Source: Gordonia sp. (in: high G+C Gram-positive bacteria)
GTDB lineage: Bacteria > Actinomycetota > Actinomycetes > Mycobacteriales > Mycobacteriaceae
NCBI RefSeq assembly: GCF_020438995.1
Contig: NZ_JAGQTN010000013.1
Location: forward strand, 1-37,039
Reading direction: 5' to 3'
Length of the DNA: 37,039 bases
Shown here: one piece after another, positions 21,199 to 31,286 of the stretch
Position numbering within the stretch: the stretch's first letter is position 1
Layout of the letters: each line of letters begins with the position of its first letter
Translations under genes and position numbers: made by a program
The notes under the pieces: generated by a model
The model's input: the letters and a program-made list of their open reading frames with translations, nothing else
Told to the model about the DNA's origin: nothing
The model's database searches: none

Positions 21199-21951
21199 GT
21201 GAGTTCCCGATCAGCCTTCGCCCGCTATGCGACGCTGCGCCGCGCCGCCCGTCTGCTCAACGACTTCCGGTTCGAGCAGACCGATCCGGCCCGGTTCTAC
21301 GGCGCGATCGCCACCGACACCGCGGTGATGGCGGACTCGGTGCACCCCGGCGGGCTGTCGGGCACCACCATGCTCGACGTCGGCGGCGGTCCCGGCTACT
21401 TCGCCGACGCCTTCGCCGAACGCGGCGCGACCTATCTGTCCGCCGAACCCGACCCGTCGGAGATGCATGCCGGCGGCCTGGACCAGCGGGCGAGCGTGCG
21501 GGCGTCCGGACAGCAGCTTCCGTTCGCCGACAACAGTTTCGACATCTGCCTGTCGTCGAATGTCGTCGAGCACACCTCGGCACCGTGGGCCATGTGCGAA
21601 GAGATGCTGCGCGTGACCCGGCCCGGCGGCACCGTCATCGTCAGCTACACACTGTGGTACGGCCCGTTCGGCGGTCACGAGATGGGTCTGACACACTACG
21701 CCGGCGGGCACCGCGCCGCGCGCTGGTACACCCGCCACCACGGTCACCCGCCCAAGAACCTGTACGGTACCTCACTGTTCAAGGTGACCGCCGCCGAGGG
21801 GCTCGCCTGGTCGCGATCGGTGGCCGGTGCCGCCGACACCACCCTGGCCTTCCCCCGGTACCTGCCGTCGTGGCTGTGGCCGATCATGCGGGTACCGGGG
21901 CTGCGGGAGGTGCTGGGCACCAATCTCGTTCTGGTCCTGCGTAAGCGGTGA
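21199..21951 (+). CDS. Class I SAM-dependent methyltransferase (Rv0224c-like)
   Basis: A 250-residue methyltransferase. TTMLDVGGGPGYFADAF is motif I, which binds SAM. LSAEPDPSEM carries the acidic residue after strand 2. LPFADNSFDICLSSNVVEHTSAPWAMCEEMLRVTRPGGTVIVSY covers motifs II and III. The N-terminus (SSRSAFARYATLRRAARLLNDFRFEQTDPARFYG) and the segment WYGPFGGHEMGLTHYAGG match what I remember of Rv0224c. The GTG at 21199 was chosen to start at that conserved region. The substrate is unknown. Adjacency to envelope glycosyltransferases (interrupted here by the sfn operon) suggests a lipid or glycolipid. Confidence 0.87.
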   Translation: MSSRSAFARYATLRRAARLLNDFRFEQTDPARFYGAIATDTAVMADSVHPGGLSGTTMLDVGGGPGYFADAFAERGATYLSAEPDPSEMHAGGLDQRASVRASGQQLPFADNSFDICLSSNVVEHTSAPWAMCEEMLRVTRPGGTVIVSYTLWYGPFGGHEMGLTHYAGGHRAARWYTRHHGHPPKNLYGTSLFKVTAAEGLAWSRSVAGAADTTLAFPRYLPSWLWPIMRVPGLREVLGTNLVLVLRKR

Positions 21952-21954
21952 CCG

Positions 21955-22851
21955 TTACCGTCCCGACAGAATCGACGCCGCGCAGGTGAGCAGACCGCCG
22001 TTGCTGGTCTGCGTGGCCAGCGTCTCACCGTCGAACTCGATCTTGCAGGTGAGCGGACCGCGGATCACCACCGCTGTCAGCCGTGCCTGGCCGCCGGTGA
22101 TGTCAACCCGCTGCGACCACGGTGCACTGGTGGTGGCGACCACATTGATCCCACCACCGTCCGTGTAGTTCAGTCCGACCACGTCGCCGCGGCCCGTGAT
22201 CTGATAGGTCACCCCCGATGACGCCCTCCGCGTAGTCGTGGTGGACTCCGGCGCCTCCGAGGTTTTCGTCGTTGTACTTTCGGCGGTGCTGGTCGGCGTG
22301 GGGCGGGACGTGGTCGTGCGGGTCTTCGTGGTCGACGACGCGGCGGCCGACGTGCCCCCGGACTCGTCGTCCGAACCACCGGTCAGTGCCAGCGCCGCCA
22401 CCACGCCGATCACGACGAGCGCGACGACGACCAGCGCCACCAGCGCGATGGTGCGGCCCCGGGAACCTCCCGGCCGCCCACCGTCTGGCACGCCATGGTT
22501 GCCCGGCGGCTGCTGTCCCGGGGGTTGCTGCCCATAGCCCTGTGGATCCCCGTAACCCTGCGGGTTCCCGTAGCTCGGTGGTTGGCCGTAACTCTGCGGC
22601 TGCCCATAGCTCTGCGGCTGCCCATAGCTCTGCGGTTGCCCGTAACCCTGTGGTCCGTACTGGGTCTGCCCGAATTGTCCGGGATACTCCTCGTTGTGCT
22701 GGGGCGCGAGGTACGGCTCCTGATACCCGGGGTCACCATAGGCCGAGGTGGGCGGCAGCTCGTCGAACCTGCGTGTCGACCCGCCGCCGTTTCCACCTGG
22801 GGTATTGCCGGGATCGCCGTACTGGCGTGGGTCGTCGGGTGGTTGCGTCAT
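21955..22851 (-). CDS. Membrane-anchored protein with Tyr/Gln/Pro repeats and a C-terminal MmpS-type domain
   Basis: A 298-residue protein. Residues 1-120 are a disordered Pro/Gly/Gln/Tyr region with YGQPQS repeats (three perfect, others degenerate). One membrane helix follows (RTIALVALVVVALVVIGVVAALALTG, ~125-150), then a Ser/Thr-rich linker. The C-terminal domain of about 85 residues (VTYQITGRGDVVGLNYTDGGG...APWSQRV...LTCKIEFDGETLATQ...LLTCAASIL) resembles MmpS proteins, with two Cys likely disulfide-bonded outside the cell. MmpS proteins assist MmpL lipid exporters; no mmpL is adjacent. The start ATG at 22851 reads MTQPPDDPRQYG. Convergent with the methyltransferase, 3 bp apart. Confidence 0.85.
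   Translation of the reverse strand: MTQPPDDPRQYGDPGNTPGGNGGGSTRRFDELPPTSAYGDPGYQEPYLAPQHNEEYPGQFGQTQYGPQGYGQPQSYGQPQSYGQPQSYGQPPSYGNPQGYGDPQGYGQQPPGQQPPGNHGVPDGGRPGGSRGRTIALVALVVVALVVIGVVAALALTGGSDDESGGTSAAASSTTKTRTTTSRPTPTSTAESTTTKTSEAPESTTTTRRASSGVTYQITGRGDVVGLNYTDGGGINVVATTSAPWSQRVDITGGQARLTAVVIRGPLTCKIEFDGETLATQTSNGGLLTCAASILSGR
22526..22650 (-). repeat. 18-bp tandem repeats encoding YGQPQS units
   Basis: Repeated units like GCCCATAGCTCTGCGGCT encode YGQPQS and variants (YGQPPS, YGNPQG, YGDPQG) in the N-terminal part of the MmpS-domain protein. Edges are approximate because the outer units are degenerate. Confidence 0.75.
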
Positions 22852-22906
22852 AACTCCGATTGTGGCAAATCGTAGCCCGCATATCCGCCGGTCGACCGAC
22901 GGACAG

Positions 22907-23584
22907 CTACCGCTCGCGTTCGATGAGGTTGACCGGCCACGCCTCGTCGGGGATCTGCTGCAGGGTGCAGACCTGGTCGACGGCGGTGAACCAGCCGCGG
23001 AAATGCAGGATCTCGCCGATGACGGGATTGTGCACGGTGGCATCGCACCGGAACCGCTGATGTCGCTCGTCCCACCCCTCGATGTACTTCATCTGGGTCG
23101 AGAACGGTCCGCGCATCCCGAAGTTGGGGCCACGGCCCAGCCAGCGCAGAGGGCCGCTCTCGAGCAGCAACTCCCCTGCCTTGGTGACCGACGGTTCGAT
23201 CGGATACAGCAATTCGGGTCCGTCGCCGAAGTAGTCGACGAGGCCGTCGCGGCCCGAGACCAGCAACGAGTTCACGTTGCGGGAGCCGGAGGTGTACTGG
23301 AACTCGCGCAGCACGGCCAGACATTCACGGCCCAGTTCGTCGACATAGCAGTACTGGCTCTGTTCGAACGGAACCATGCGGCTGGACTTGGCCGGCATCG
23401 CGTGCCGGCTGGCGTAGTGCTTGAAGAACATCGGCGACAGCGCATTGTTGGTGTACACGGACTCGTAGATGCCCGACGCGATCTGCGCCACCCCCGACGT
23501 GGAGTCGACGCTGTACCGCCAGGCGACGTTGGGATGCAGACGCGCGAAGTCCGACCCCAGCATTGCCTGATAAACCGGCGCCAC
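22907..23584 (-). CDS. DUF4166 domain protein
   Basis: A 225-residue protein beginning (M)APVYQAMLGSDFARLHPNV. The pattern Y..lLg..f..LhP.v, the internal GRECLAVLREFQYTSG..R and MKYIEGWDERHQRFRCDATVHNPVIGEILHFRGWF fit DUF4166, a family of unknown function found in Actinobacteria and Bacillota. There is no membrane helix. The GTG at 23584 was chosen because AAGGGAG lies 5 nt upstream; an in-frame TTG at 23629 is the alternative. It is followed 55 bp later by the MmpS-domain gene on the same strand. Confidence 0.78.
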   Translation of the reverse strand: MAPVYQAMLGSDFARLHPNVAWRYSVDSTSGVAQIASGIYESVYTNNALSPMFFKHYASRHAMPAKSSRMVPFEQSQYCYVDELGRECLAVLREFQYTSGSRNVNSLLVSGRDGLVDYFGDGPELLYPIEPSVTKAGELLLESGPLRWLGRGPNFGMRGPFSTQMKYIEGWDERHQRFRCDATVHNPVIGEILHFRGWFTAVDQVCTLQQIPDEAWPVNLIERER

Positions 23585-23726
23585 CACTACTCCCTTCTTG
23601 TCCTGCGCGTTGATGTCCCTGCGCGTCAAAATGTCACCGCACGTATGTCCCCCGGATCGGTACCGAATCTACTACGGCACACCGACAGGGCGGCCGGTAA
23701 CCGTCACCAAAACCGGGACTACCGTC

Positions 23727-23740
23727 GATCGTGCACGATC
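23727..23740. repeat. 14-bp perfect palindrome
   Basis: GATCGTGCACGATC lies 7 bp past the stop of the phosphatase gene and upstream of the DUF4166 gene. It has no loop, so it is more like a protein-binding site than a terminator. The role is unknown. Confidence 0.35.
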
Positions 23741-23746
23741 AGGCCG

Positions 23747-24592
23747 CTACGCCAGGAACCGGTCCCGGAGCGTTCCGCGGGCCTGATCGTCGAGGCCCAG
23801 ACATCCGGTGAGATAGCCGTCCATCCCACCCCACACGCGCTCGGCCTCCGCGAACGACTGGTCGAGATACCTCGCGTCGACGCCGAGCAGCGGACGCAGC
23901 AGGTCCGGATCGCCGCCGGCCTGCTCGAACTTGGCGAACAGGCCGTCGAATGTCGGCAGCAGATGGTCGTTGGTGAGCAGGTACTCGCGGTAGATGTCCT
24001 CGCGGGCCACGCCGAGTGCGCTGAGCAGCACGGCCGTCGCCCAGCCGGTACGGTCCTTGCCGGTGGTGCAGTGGATCAGCAGCGCGGCGGAGTCCTGGCC
24101 CAGCAGCCCGTCGACCATGCGTCGGTAGGACCTGATCGCGCTCGGCAGCGTCACGTAGTGCCGGTACGACTCGCTCATGTGGCCCACGGCCTTGCCGCCG
24201 GCGAGTTCGATGTTCATCTGCGCGACCACCGCCGGGTCGACGAGCACCTCGTGCAACTTGGCCGGAATGTCCTTGTCTGCGTCGGCGAGCACGTCGAGCG
24301 ACAGATTGGCCTGCTCACCGATCGGGGCGTCGGGAGCTTCGGTCCGCTCTTTCGCAGTCCGCAGATCGTAGATGGTGGTGATGTTCAGCGACTGCAGATG
24401 CTCGCTGTCGTCGTCACTGAGCGAGTGCAGCGCCGTCGACCGGAACACCATGCCGCGACGGACGATCCGGCCGTCGGCGGTGGGCCAGCCGCCGACATCG
24501 CGCAGATTGGGCAGAGTCGCCAGCTCGATCAGCTGTCCCGGCTGTGCCTGTTCACCCGCTGTTACCTGCTCACCGGCCATGTCGGTCATCAT
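23747..24592 (-). CDS. Tyrosine/lipid phosphatase, MptpB-like
   Basis: A 281-residue phosphatase with the active-site loop HCTTGKDRTGW (residues ~168-178), the C-x5-R signature with the extra Lys-Asp typical of MptpB-like enzymes that act on phosphotyrosine and phosphoinositides. LPNLRDVGGWPTADGRIVRRGMVFRSTALHSLS near the N-terminus is the other family hallmark. The ATG at 24592 has GGAG 8 nt upstream. MptpB in M. tuberculosis is secreted; no signal peptide is seen here either. Divergent from the PLDc_N gene. A housekeeping substrate is possible. Confidence 0.88.
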   Translation of the reverse strand: MMTDMAGEQVTAGEQAQPGQLIELATLPNLRDVGGWPTADGRIVRRGMVFRSTALHSLSDDDSEHLQSLNITTIYDLRTAKERTEAPDAPIGEQANLSLDVLADADKDIPAKLHEVLVDPAVVAQMNIELAGGKAVGHMSESYRHYVTLPSAIRSYRRMVDGLLGQDSAALLIHCTTGKDRTGWATAVLLSALGVAREDIYREYLLTNDHLLPTFDGLFAKFEQAGGDPDLLRPLLGVDARYLDQSFAEAERVWGGMDGYLTGCLGLDDQARGTLRDRFLA

Positions 24593-24689
24593 GTCATGCG
24601 CTCCTTCAAACGGACGACACGCGCTCGGCCGGAGAACGGGAACGATACCCTCGGGGAGAGCAAAACCGGACACCCAAGGGGAGGAACAC

Positions 24690-25055
24690 ATGCCCTATCT
24701 GGGTCTGATCACCCTGGCCGTGCTGATTCTGGCGCTCATCGACATCGTCCGCGCCGACGAGAAGTCGATCCACGGGCTGCCGAAGTTCACGTGGATCATC
24801 CTCGTGTTGATCATCCCGATCATCGGTGCGTTGCTGTGGATCGGGTTCGGCCGGCCCACCGCGGACGACGTCGCGGAGCCGGCCCGGCCGCGCGGCGAGT
24901 TCCCCGAATACGATCATCCGCACCGGGCCCGCGCCTCCGACCCCGAGGCCGACCGCGAGTTCCTGCGCCAGGTGCGTGCCCGCGCCGAGGAGCAGCGCCG
25001 CAAAGCCCGCGAGCAGCAACAACGCGGCACCGACGAACAGACCCCCGGATCCTGA
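24690..25055 (+). CDS. Small PLDc_N-type membrane protein
   Basis: A 121-residue protein with two N-terminal helices (MPYLGLITLAVLILALIDIV and FTWIILVLIIPIIGALLWIGFG). The second carries the P-IG-LLWIGFGRP pattern of phospholipase-D nuclease N-terminal-domain proteins. The remaining ~70 residues are charged, helical and Arg/Glu/Gln-rich. No catalytic HKD motif is present, so it is the stand-alone membrane module. ATG 24690 follows AAGGGGAGG. Function unknown. Convergent with the MpaB-like gene through a hairpin. Confidence 0.8.
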   Translation: MPYLGLITLAVLILALIDIVRADEKSIHGLPKFTWIILVLIIPIIGALLWIGFGRPTADDVAEPARPRGEFPEYDHPHRARASDPEADREFLRQVRARAEEQRRKAREQQQRGTDEQTPGS

Positions 25056-25068
25056 TGCGGGGGTCTGT
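25037..25068. terminator. Convergent hairpin
   Basis: ACAGACCCCCG and CGGGGGTCTGT form a perfect 11-bp stem around a 10-nt loop containing the PLDc_N stop codon. It lies between the convergent PLDc_N and MpaB-like genes. There is no T-run, so termination is likely but not certain. Confidence 0.6.
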
Positions 25069-25080
25069 CGGGCCGGGACG

Positions 25081-26184
25081 CTAGCCGACCTTGGCGGGGG
25101 TGCGCACGTCCATCGAGCCGATGTGCTGCTGCGACTCGACGAGGCCCTCGTCGCTGGGCTTCTGGCCGTCCACGAGCACCCGCTGACGCTGCTTCATCCG
25201 CAGTCCCTGATGCGCCTGACTCGGGATGTCGTAGCCGTACTTTGCCTGCGCCTGACGAGGGGTCATCGTGATGGGGTTGCGGGCGGGGATGCCCAGCAGC
25301 ATCGGTGCGGCCACCGGGAGGGTCTGCGGTGCGAGCAGATCGAACGTCAGGAGCTTGGCGTTGATCGAACGGGCGAGCGCGCTGTGGATCAGCTTGTTGG
25401 GCAGCCGGACGGCGGCGTCGAGCAGCGGTCCCTGGTTCAGTCCGGCCATCTGCCGCAGGTGCTTGGGGTAGGTGGAGATGACGGCCTTGCTCATCAGCCA
25501 CATCGCCGGAGCGAGCGCCTTCTTCTGCCATTCGGGCATGTCGGGCGGCAGTGCGACGTTCAGCGGCATGATGAAGTGGATCATGTCCTGGGCGGCCTCG
25601 GATGCCGCGAGGTGTGGGCGCCAGGCGGCGAAGTACTCGCGCACCTCGTCGCGGCTGCGGGGCACCTCCGAGACGTCGGCGGTGGTCAGTTCGGCGGCCC
25701 GGGCGCATTCGGCCCAGAACTGGTTCTCCTCCTCCGGCGACAGCTTGCCGGGGCCGAACTTCTCGTAGCAGTAGAGGATGGAGTGCCAGGCGGTCATGTG
25801 GATCCACAGCTGCGACGACGGCCTGTTGGCGTCGTACTCCCCGCCCGTCACCGGGTCGCGGCCGACGGCCTTGGAATGCACCTTGACCAGCACGTCGGCG
25901 GCCTTGGCAGTGGGTTCGGTGGCGCCGAACGCGACCATCGCGAAGTAGCGCAGGGTGCGGCCGTAGCGGGTGCTGGGACGGTACTTGACGCCGCCCGACT
26001 CGACGACGGCGGCGGCGAGGTTGGGGTCGAAGTGTTCGATCGTGACGGACCGGACAAAACCGAGGATGTACGAGGTCGGGTAAGACCACACCTTCCAGGT
26101 GACCGACCCGGGCCCGAAGAACCCGTAGTCGTCGGCGGGCTGGTACTGCTTCGCGAACTGCTCTCGTGTCTTGAGACCGAACAT
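25081..26184 (-). CDS. MpaB-like oxygenase (DUF2236)
   Basis: A 367-residue protein of the MpaB/DUF2236 family, heme-type oxygenases related to rubber oxygenases. YGFFGPGSVTWKVWSYPTSYILGFVRS near the N-terminus holds the GPGS signature. QLWIHMTAWHSILYCYEKFG (residues ~124-143) has the His residues of the core, and MIHFIMPLNVALPP follows. There is no signal peptide. The ATG at 26184 is preceded by AGGAA. Members are implicated in fungal toxin and polyketide metabolism; the substrate here is unknown. A 16-bp palindrome stands just upstream. Confidence 0.83.
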   Translation of the reverse strand: MFGLKTREQFAKQYQPADDYGFFGPGSVTWKVWSYPTSYILGFVRSVTIEHFDPNLAAAVVESGGVKYRPSTRYGRTLRYFAMVAFGATEPTAKAADVLVKVHSKAVGRDPVTGGEYDANRPSSQLWIHMTAWHSILYCYEKFGPGKLSPEEENQFWAECARAAELTTADVSEVPRSRDEVREYFAAWRPHLAASEAAQDMIHFIMPLNVALPPDMPEWQKKALAPAMWLMSKAVISTYPKHLRQMAGLNQGPLLDAAVRLPNKLIHSALARSINAKLLTFDLLAPQTLPVAAPMLLGIPARNPITMTPRQAQAKYGYDIPSQAHQGLRMKQRQRVLVDGQKPSDEGLVESQQHIGSMDVRTPAKVG

Positions 26185-26209
26185 GGCTTCCTATTTCATC
26201 GTTTGCGAA

Positions 26210-26225
26210 CGCTCATCTGTGAGCG
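26210..26225. promoter_or_regulatory. Palindrome upstream of the MpaB-like gene, candidate operator
   Basis: CGCTCA-TCTG-TGAGCG is a perfect palindrome with 6-bp arms and a 4-nt centre, 25 nt upstream of the start at 26184. The form is TetR-like. A second weaker palindrome, GTCACATGTAAC, is at 26258-26269. No regulator gene is adjacent. Confidence 0.5.
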
Positions 26226-26283
26226 CCGTCTCACTGCCGAAGTTACCATTACTCGTTGTCACATGTAACCCCCCGTCACAGAT

Positions 26284-26329
26284 AAAAAGCCGGATGGCCG
26301 GCCACCCGCGAGAGTGACCGGCCATCCGG
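26284..26329 (-). terminator. Rho-independent terminator of groEL
   Basis: CCGGATGGCCGG and CCGGCCATCCGG form a perfect 12-bp stem (26290-26329). On the minus strand it is followed by CTTTTTATC. It lies 50 bp past the groEL stop and is a canonical terminator. Confidence 0.92.
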
Positions 26330-26378
26330 TGTATTCGTTGTCGCGATCAGGCGCGAACCCGAGTCGAGCGAGGGGCTC

Positions 26379-28535
<2,157 letters not shown>

Positions 28536-29048
28536 GTGATACGAAAGATCGTCGTCGCATGTGCGATCATGGCGTCCGCTTCGGGTGCCACCGGACCGTG
28601 GGCCGGTGCTACGGATGCGGCGCCGATGAAGCTCAACCCCGGACTCACCACCTTCCCGAGCGTGTGCACCGTGAAGAACTGTCAGGTCGTCCACCTCCCC
28701 GGCTATTCCAAGTACCGCGCCGAGATAAAGGTCACGGGAACATCAACACCCAGGGCGGCTCTGTTTCGGGATTCGACCGCACCGCGCTGTGAACGGTACT
28801 TCGAAGTATTCGTTGACAAGGCCCGGAGGGGCTGCTACCGGAGTGCGGGAGAGGTCCCGGTCACGAGCGTCGGCATCGGCCCCGGGTCGATGGGAGATTT
28901 CTCCGAGTACACCTTCGTCGTACGCGGTCTGACTCCCGGCCGGCGTTACCTACTCATGGTCGTCGATGACACAGGGACGCGCGGTGGGCTGACCGACGTC
29001 ATCACGGTCAGCGACTCGTCCCCGGTCTATCGGCAGCATCTCGGATAG
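28536..29048 (+). CDS. Small secreted protein of unknown function
   Basis: A 170-residue protein with a signal peptide (MIRKIVVACAIMASASGATGPWAGATDAAP, probable cleavage near residue 28). The mature part has four Cys (SVCTVKNCQVV, APRCERYFEVF, RRGCYRS), suggesting two disulfides. A C-terminal beta-rich stretch (EYTFVVRGLTPGRRYLLMVVDDTGTRGG) looks like a fibronectin- or jelly-roll-type domain. The GTG at 28536 follows GAAGGAGAG with good spacing. I do not recognise a family. The neighbours give no functional clue. Confidence 0.7.
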   Translation: MIRKIVVACAIMASASGATGPWAGATDAAPMKLNPGLTTFPSVCTVKNCQVVHLPGYSKYRAEIKVTGTSTPRAALFRDSTAPRCERYFEVFVDKARRGCYRSAGEVPVTSVGIGPGSMGDFSEYTFVVRGLTPGRRYLLMVVDDTGTRGGLTDVITVSDSSPVYRQHLG

Positions 29049-29149
29049 CCCATGTGCGGGGCGTCGGCCGGCAGACTGTCGAGCTCGTCGTAGGTGAACA
29101 CCTCGTCGTAGCAGCCGAGGCCGACGGTGAAATCGGTGTTGCCGGTCAC
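29027..29149 (-). other. Possible 40-residue ORF or gene remnant
   Basis: A GTG at 29149 opens 40 codons (starts (M)TGNTDFTVGLGCYDEVFTYD, ends MGYPRCCR). Composition is protein-like. It overlaps the 3' end of the secreted-protein gene by 22 bp and has a weak ribosome site. Its TDFTVG resembles the DEFTVG ending of the next ORF on the same strand. It could be a real small gene or a decayed end of a longer one. Confidence 0.25.
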
Positions 29150-29189
29150 AAGTTGAATCGCGCCTCAGGTTTACGGCGCGGCGCAACCC

Positions 29190-29507
29190 TCAACCGACGG
29201 TGAACTCGTCGCTGCGGCCTATGCCCGACAGCCGGCCGCCGCCCCAGCTTCCGCTGCTGTAGGACTCGGCGATCGCCGTATAGGTGCCCGGACCGATGTC
29301 GACGGTCAGGGTCGCGGACGGCGCGATCACGCCCAGGAATTCCGGGGCGCAGCCGGCGGCGGCGAGGAAGACGCGGGCGTGTGCGTACTCGCCTGCGTCA
29401 GCGACCGGGGCCGCCCAAGTCACCGAGAGCCGCCCTGAGTCGACCACTGTCCGCACGGTCAGCGCGGCCGTCCCGGCGGGCTCGGCTTGTCGTCTCCACA
29501 GTCGCAC
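29190..29507 (-). CDS. Small hypothetical protein, beta-rich
   Basis: A putative 105-residue protein from a GTG at 29507 ((M)RLWRRQAEPAGTAALTVRTVV to SDEFTVG). Alternating hydrophobic residues, with TLTVDIGPGTYTAIAESYSSGSWGGG at residues ~66-91, suggest a beta-sandwich. There is no signal peptide from this start. It is divergent from the DUF4178 gene, 45 bp away. The start is uncertain: codons upstream in frame run into that gene. No family is recognised. Confidence 0.45.
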   Translation of the reverse strand: MRLWRRQAEPAGTAALTVRTVVDSGRLSVTWAAPVADAGEYAHARVFLAAAGCAPEFLGVIAPSATLTVDIGPGTYTAIAESYSSGSWGGGRLSGIGRSDEFTVG

Positions 29508-29552
29508 AAGCGCCAGGCTACTGCCTCTCGGACCCACAGTATTGTCGACGCA

Positions 29553-30182
29553 ATGGAGTACCTGCTGATCGTCGCCGTGGCACTGCTCGCGATCATTGCG
29601 GTCGTCGTCATCTTCAACTATCTGGGAAACCGTCAGGCCCGGCAGGCACAGGCCGATTCGGTGGCCGCACGAGCGTACGCTCCGCGCGACCCTTTCGCCG
29701 GCGCCGACGACGACGCGGTCCACGGCAACCCGCGCAACCTCGTGCCGGGCGACATGATCGACATCCGCGGCACCACCTACGCCGTCCGGGGCACGCTGCG
29801 GCTGAGCCAGGACGGCTACGAGTGGACCGAGAACTTCGTCGACACCGGGACCGGCCGAAAGAGCTGGATCTCGGTCGAGGACGATCCCGACCTCGAGGTG
29901 GTGCTCTGGCAGGAACTGGGCCCGCACACAATCAGCCCGGGCCCATACACCCTCGACCTCGACGGCCGCCGCTACGCCTCCGCCGAGTCCGGCCAGGCGC
30001 GGTTCACCTCCACCGGTACCACCGGCGTAGCGCCGAGCGGTCTCATGGCCTATCACGACTATGAAAGCGGGGACCGGCGGTTGTCGTTCGAGAACTTCGG
30101 CAGCGGTTGGGAGGCCGCGCGCGGCGAGGTGCTGCACCACACCGACTACCGCATCTATCCGTCGACCACCCGGGGCATGTGA
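29553..30182 (+). CDS. DUF4178 membrane-anchored protein
   Basis: A 209-residue protein with an N-terminal helix (MEYLLIVAVALLAIIAVVVIFNYLG) and a soluble domain. RNLVPGDMIDIRGTTYAVRGTLRLSQDGYEWTENFVD and KSWISVEDDPDLEVVLWQEL are the DUF4178 hallmarks. The molecular function is unknown. It is the first gene of a five-gene operon (DUF4178, DUF2617, DUF4247, DUF350, speE), the order I recall for Rv2597-Rv2601. Its TGA overlaps the next ATG by one base (30182). Confidence 0.88.
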   Translation: MEYLLIVAVALLAIIAVVVIFNYLGNRQARQAQADSVAARAYAPRDPFAGADDDAVHGNPRNLVPGDMIDIRGTTYAVRGTLRLSQDGYEWTENFVDTGTGRKSWISVEDDPDLEVVLWQELGPHTISPGPYTLDLDGRRYASAESGQARFTSTGTTGVAPSGLMAYHDYESGDRRLSFENFGSGWEAARGEVLHHTDYRIYPSTTRGM

Positions 30183-30757
30183 TGACTCCCCTGGTACCGG
30201 GCACACCGCCCCCGCAAACCGAACTGCCCGTCGCCTACGCCGATACGTGCGCGAGCGCGCTCGGGTTCTCCCTCACCACACCCCTGCAGGAACCGCTGGC
30301 CCAGGTCGACGGCATGGTGGCCGGTCTGCCCGTGTCGTTACGGTTGCTCGGCGCCAGCCATCAGGTGCTTGTCGGGCAGTCCGCGCATCTGCTGGAGACC
30401 GTCGCCTGCCTGCCCGATGTCACCTCGGATCTGCCGTTGTCGTTCCAGGAATCGGGCTACTACTTCAATGCCCGCACCGACATAGTGGGCGCCGATGCCC
30501 TGGCCACTATCGTGGAGACCATTGTCCGCGAGGCCGACGAGCATCACAGCCGCGGCCTGCCCGCGCTTGTCGGACGATTCCCCGGATCGCCGCTCGCGCT
30601 CACCGCCGTACTCGCGGGCCCGGGCGCGGACACGCCCGGGTCGCAGGCACTGGTCGTCTGGCGCACCTGGCACACATATCCGCAGACCGGCGAGGTCGTC
30701 GTCACGTCGAGCTCGCTGTGGCGCGGCGGACCGGCACACAGCGAGGCACAGTCGTGA
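30182..30757 (+). CDS. DUF2617 protein
   Basis: A 191-residue soluble protein with no membrane helix, beginning MTPLVPGTPPPQTELPVAYAD. YADTCASALGFSL...GLPVSLRLLGASHQVLV and ETVACLPDV fit DUF2617, a family seen almost only in this actinobacterial operon. The internal FQESGYYFNARTDIVGADAL and a C-terminal QALVVWRTWHTYPQTGEVVVTSSSLW are conserved-looking. Function unknown. Start and upstream stop overlap as TGATG, so the two are translationally coupled. Confidence 0.85.
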   Translation: MTPLVPGTPPPQTELPVAYADTCASALGFSLTTPLQEPLAQVDGMVAGLPVSLRLLGASHQVLVGQSAHLLETVACLPDVTSDLPLSFQESGYYFNARTDIVGADALATIVETIVREADEHHSRGLPALVGRFPGSPLALTAVLAGPGADTPGSQALVVWRTWHTYPQTGEVVVTSSSLWRGGPAHSEAQS

Positions 30758-30770
30758 ACCGGGCGCAGCG

Positions 30771-31277
30771 ATGACCCCGGGCACCCCGGATCCCAGGCAC
30801 CGGCTCAACCGGATCCGCAACATCATCATCGGCGTGATCATCGTGGTCGCGGCGCTGGCGATGACCGCCACCTGCACCGCCGACGTCACGCGCAGCGGGG
30901 CACGCAACTACGTGACGTCGCACTATTCACACCATGCCGCCCTCGATGAGGGTGCGGTGAAAGCGTACGTCGCCGACGGCTCACCGGCGACGGTCGCCGC
31001 GCAGATCCGCAATGCGGAGAAACCCATCGACCAGCGCACGGCCACCCCTGCCACACTGACGACCGGCGGACAGTCCGGCACCTTCCTGCAGTACCCCGAC
31101 TACGTGATCGGCCTCTTCGACTACGGGACCGACCAGACGCGGGTGATGGTCAGCAAGGACTACACCACGGGATACACCCACTATCACAATTACGTGGGCA
31201 GGCACTGGGTGCCGACACCGGCGTATTCGGGGTCCGGCAGCAGCAATCGAGGCGGCGGCAGTGGCAGCGGCAAGTAG
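30771..31277 (+). CDS. DUF4247 membrane-anchored protein
   Basis: A 168-residue protein with one helix at residues ~17-36 (IRNIIIGVIIVVAALAMTATC) and an extracytoplasmic domain. GTFLQYPDYVIGLFDYGTDQTRVMVSKDYTTGYTHYHNYVG is the DUF4247 signature. It ends in a Ser/Gly-rich tail (SGSGSSNRGGGSGSGK). The Cys after the helix is not in a good lipobox. It follows the DUF2617 gene by 13 bp and precedes the DUF350 gene by 9 bp. Function unknown. Confidence 0.85.
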   Translation: MTPGTPDPRHRLNRIRNIIIGVIIVVAALAMTATCTADVTRSGARNYVTSHYSHHAALDEGAVKAYVADGSPATVAAQIRNAEKPIDQRTATPATLTTGGQSGTFLQYPDYVIGLFDYGTDQTRVMVSKDYTTGYTHYHNYVGRHWVPTPAYSGSGSSNRGGGSGSGK

Positions 31278-31286
31278 AGGAGAACA

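Noticed and set aside
23585-23629. Longer start for the DUF4166 protein at a TTG (23629)
   Set aside because: No ribosome site precedes it, while AAGGGAG stands at the right distance before the GTG at 23584.
22748-25084. 778-codon plus-strand frame across four genes
   Set aside because: It overlaps the DUF4166, phosphatase and PLDc_N genes out of frame or antisense and has no domain pattern.
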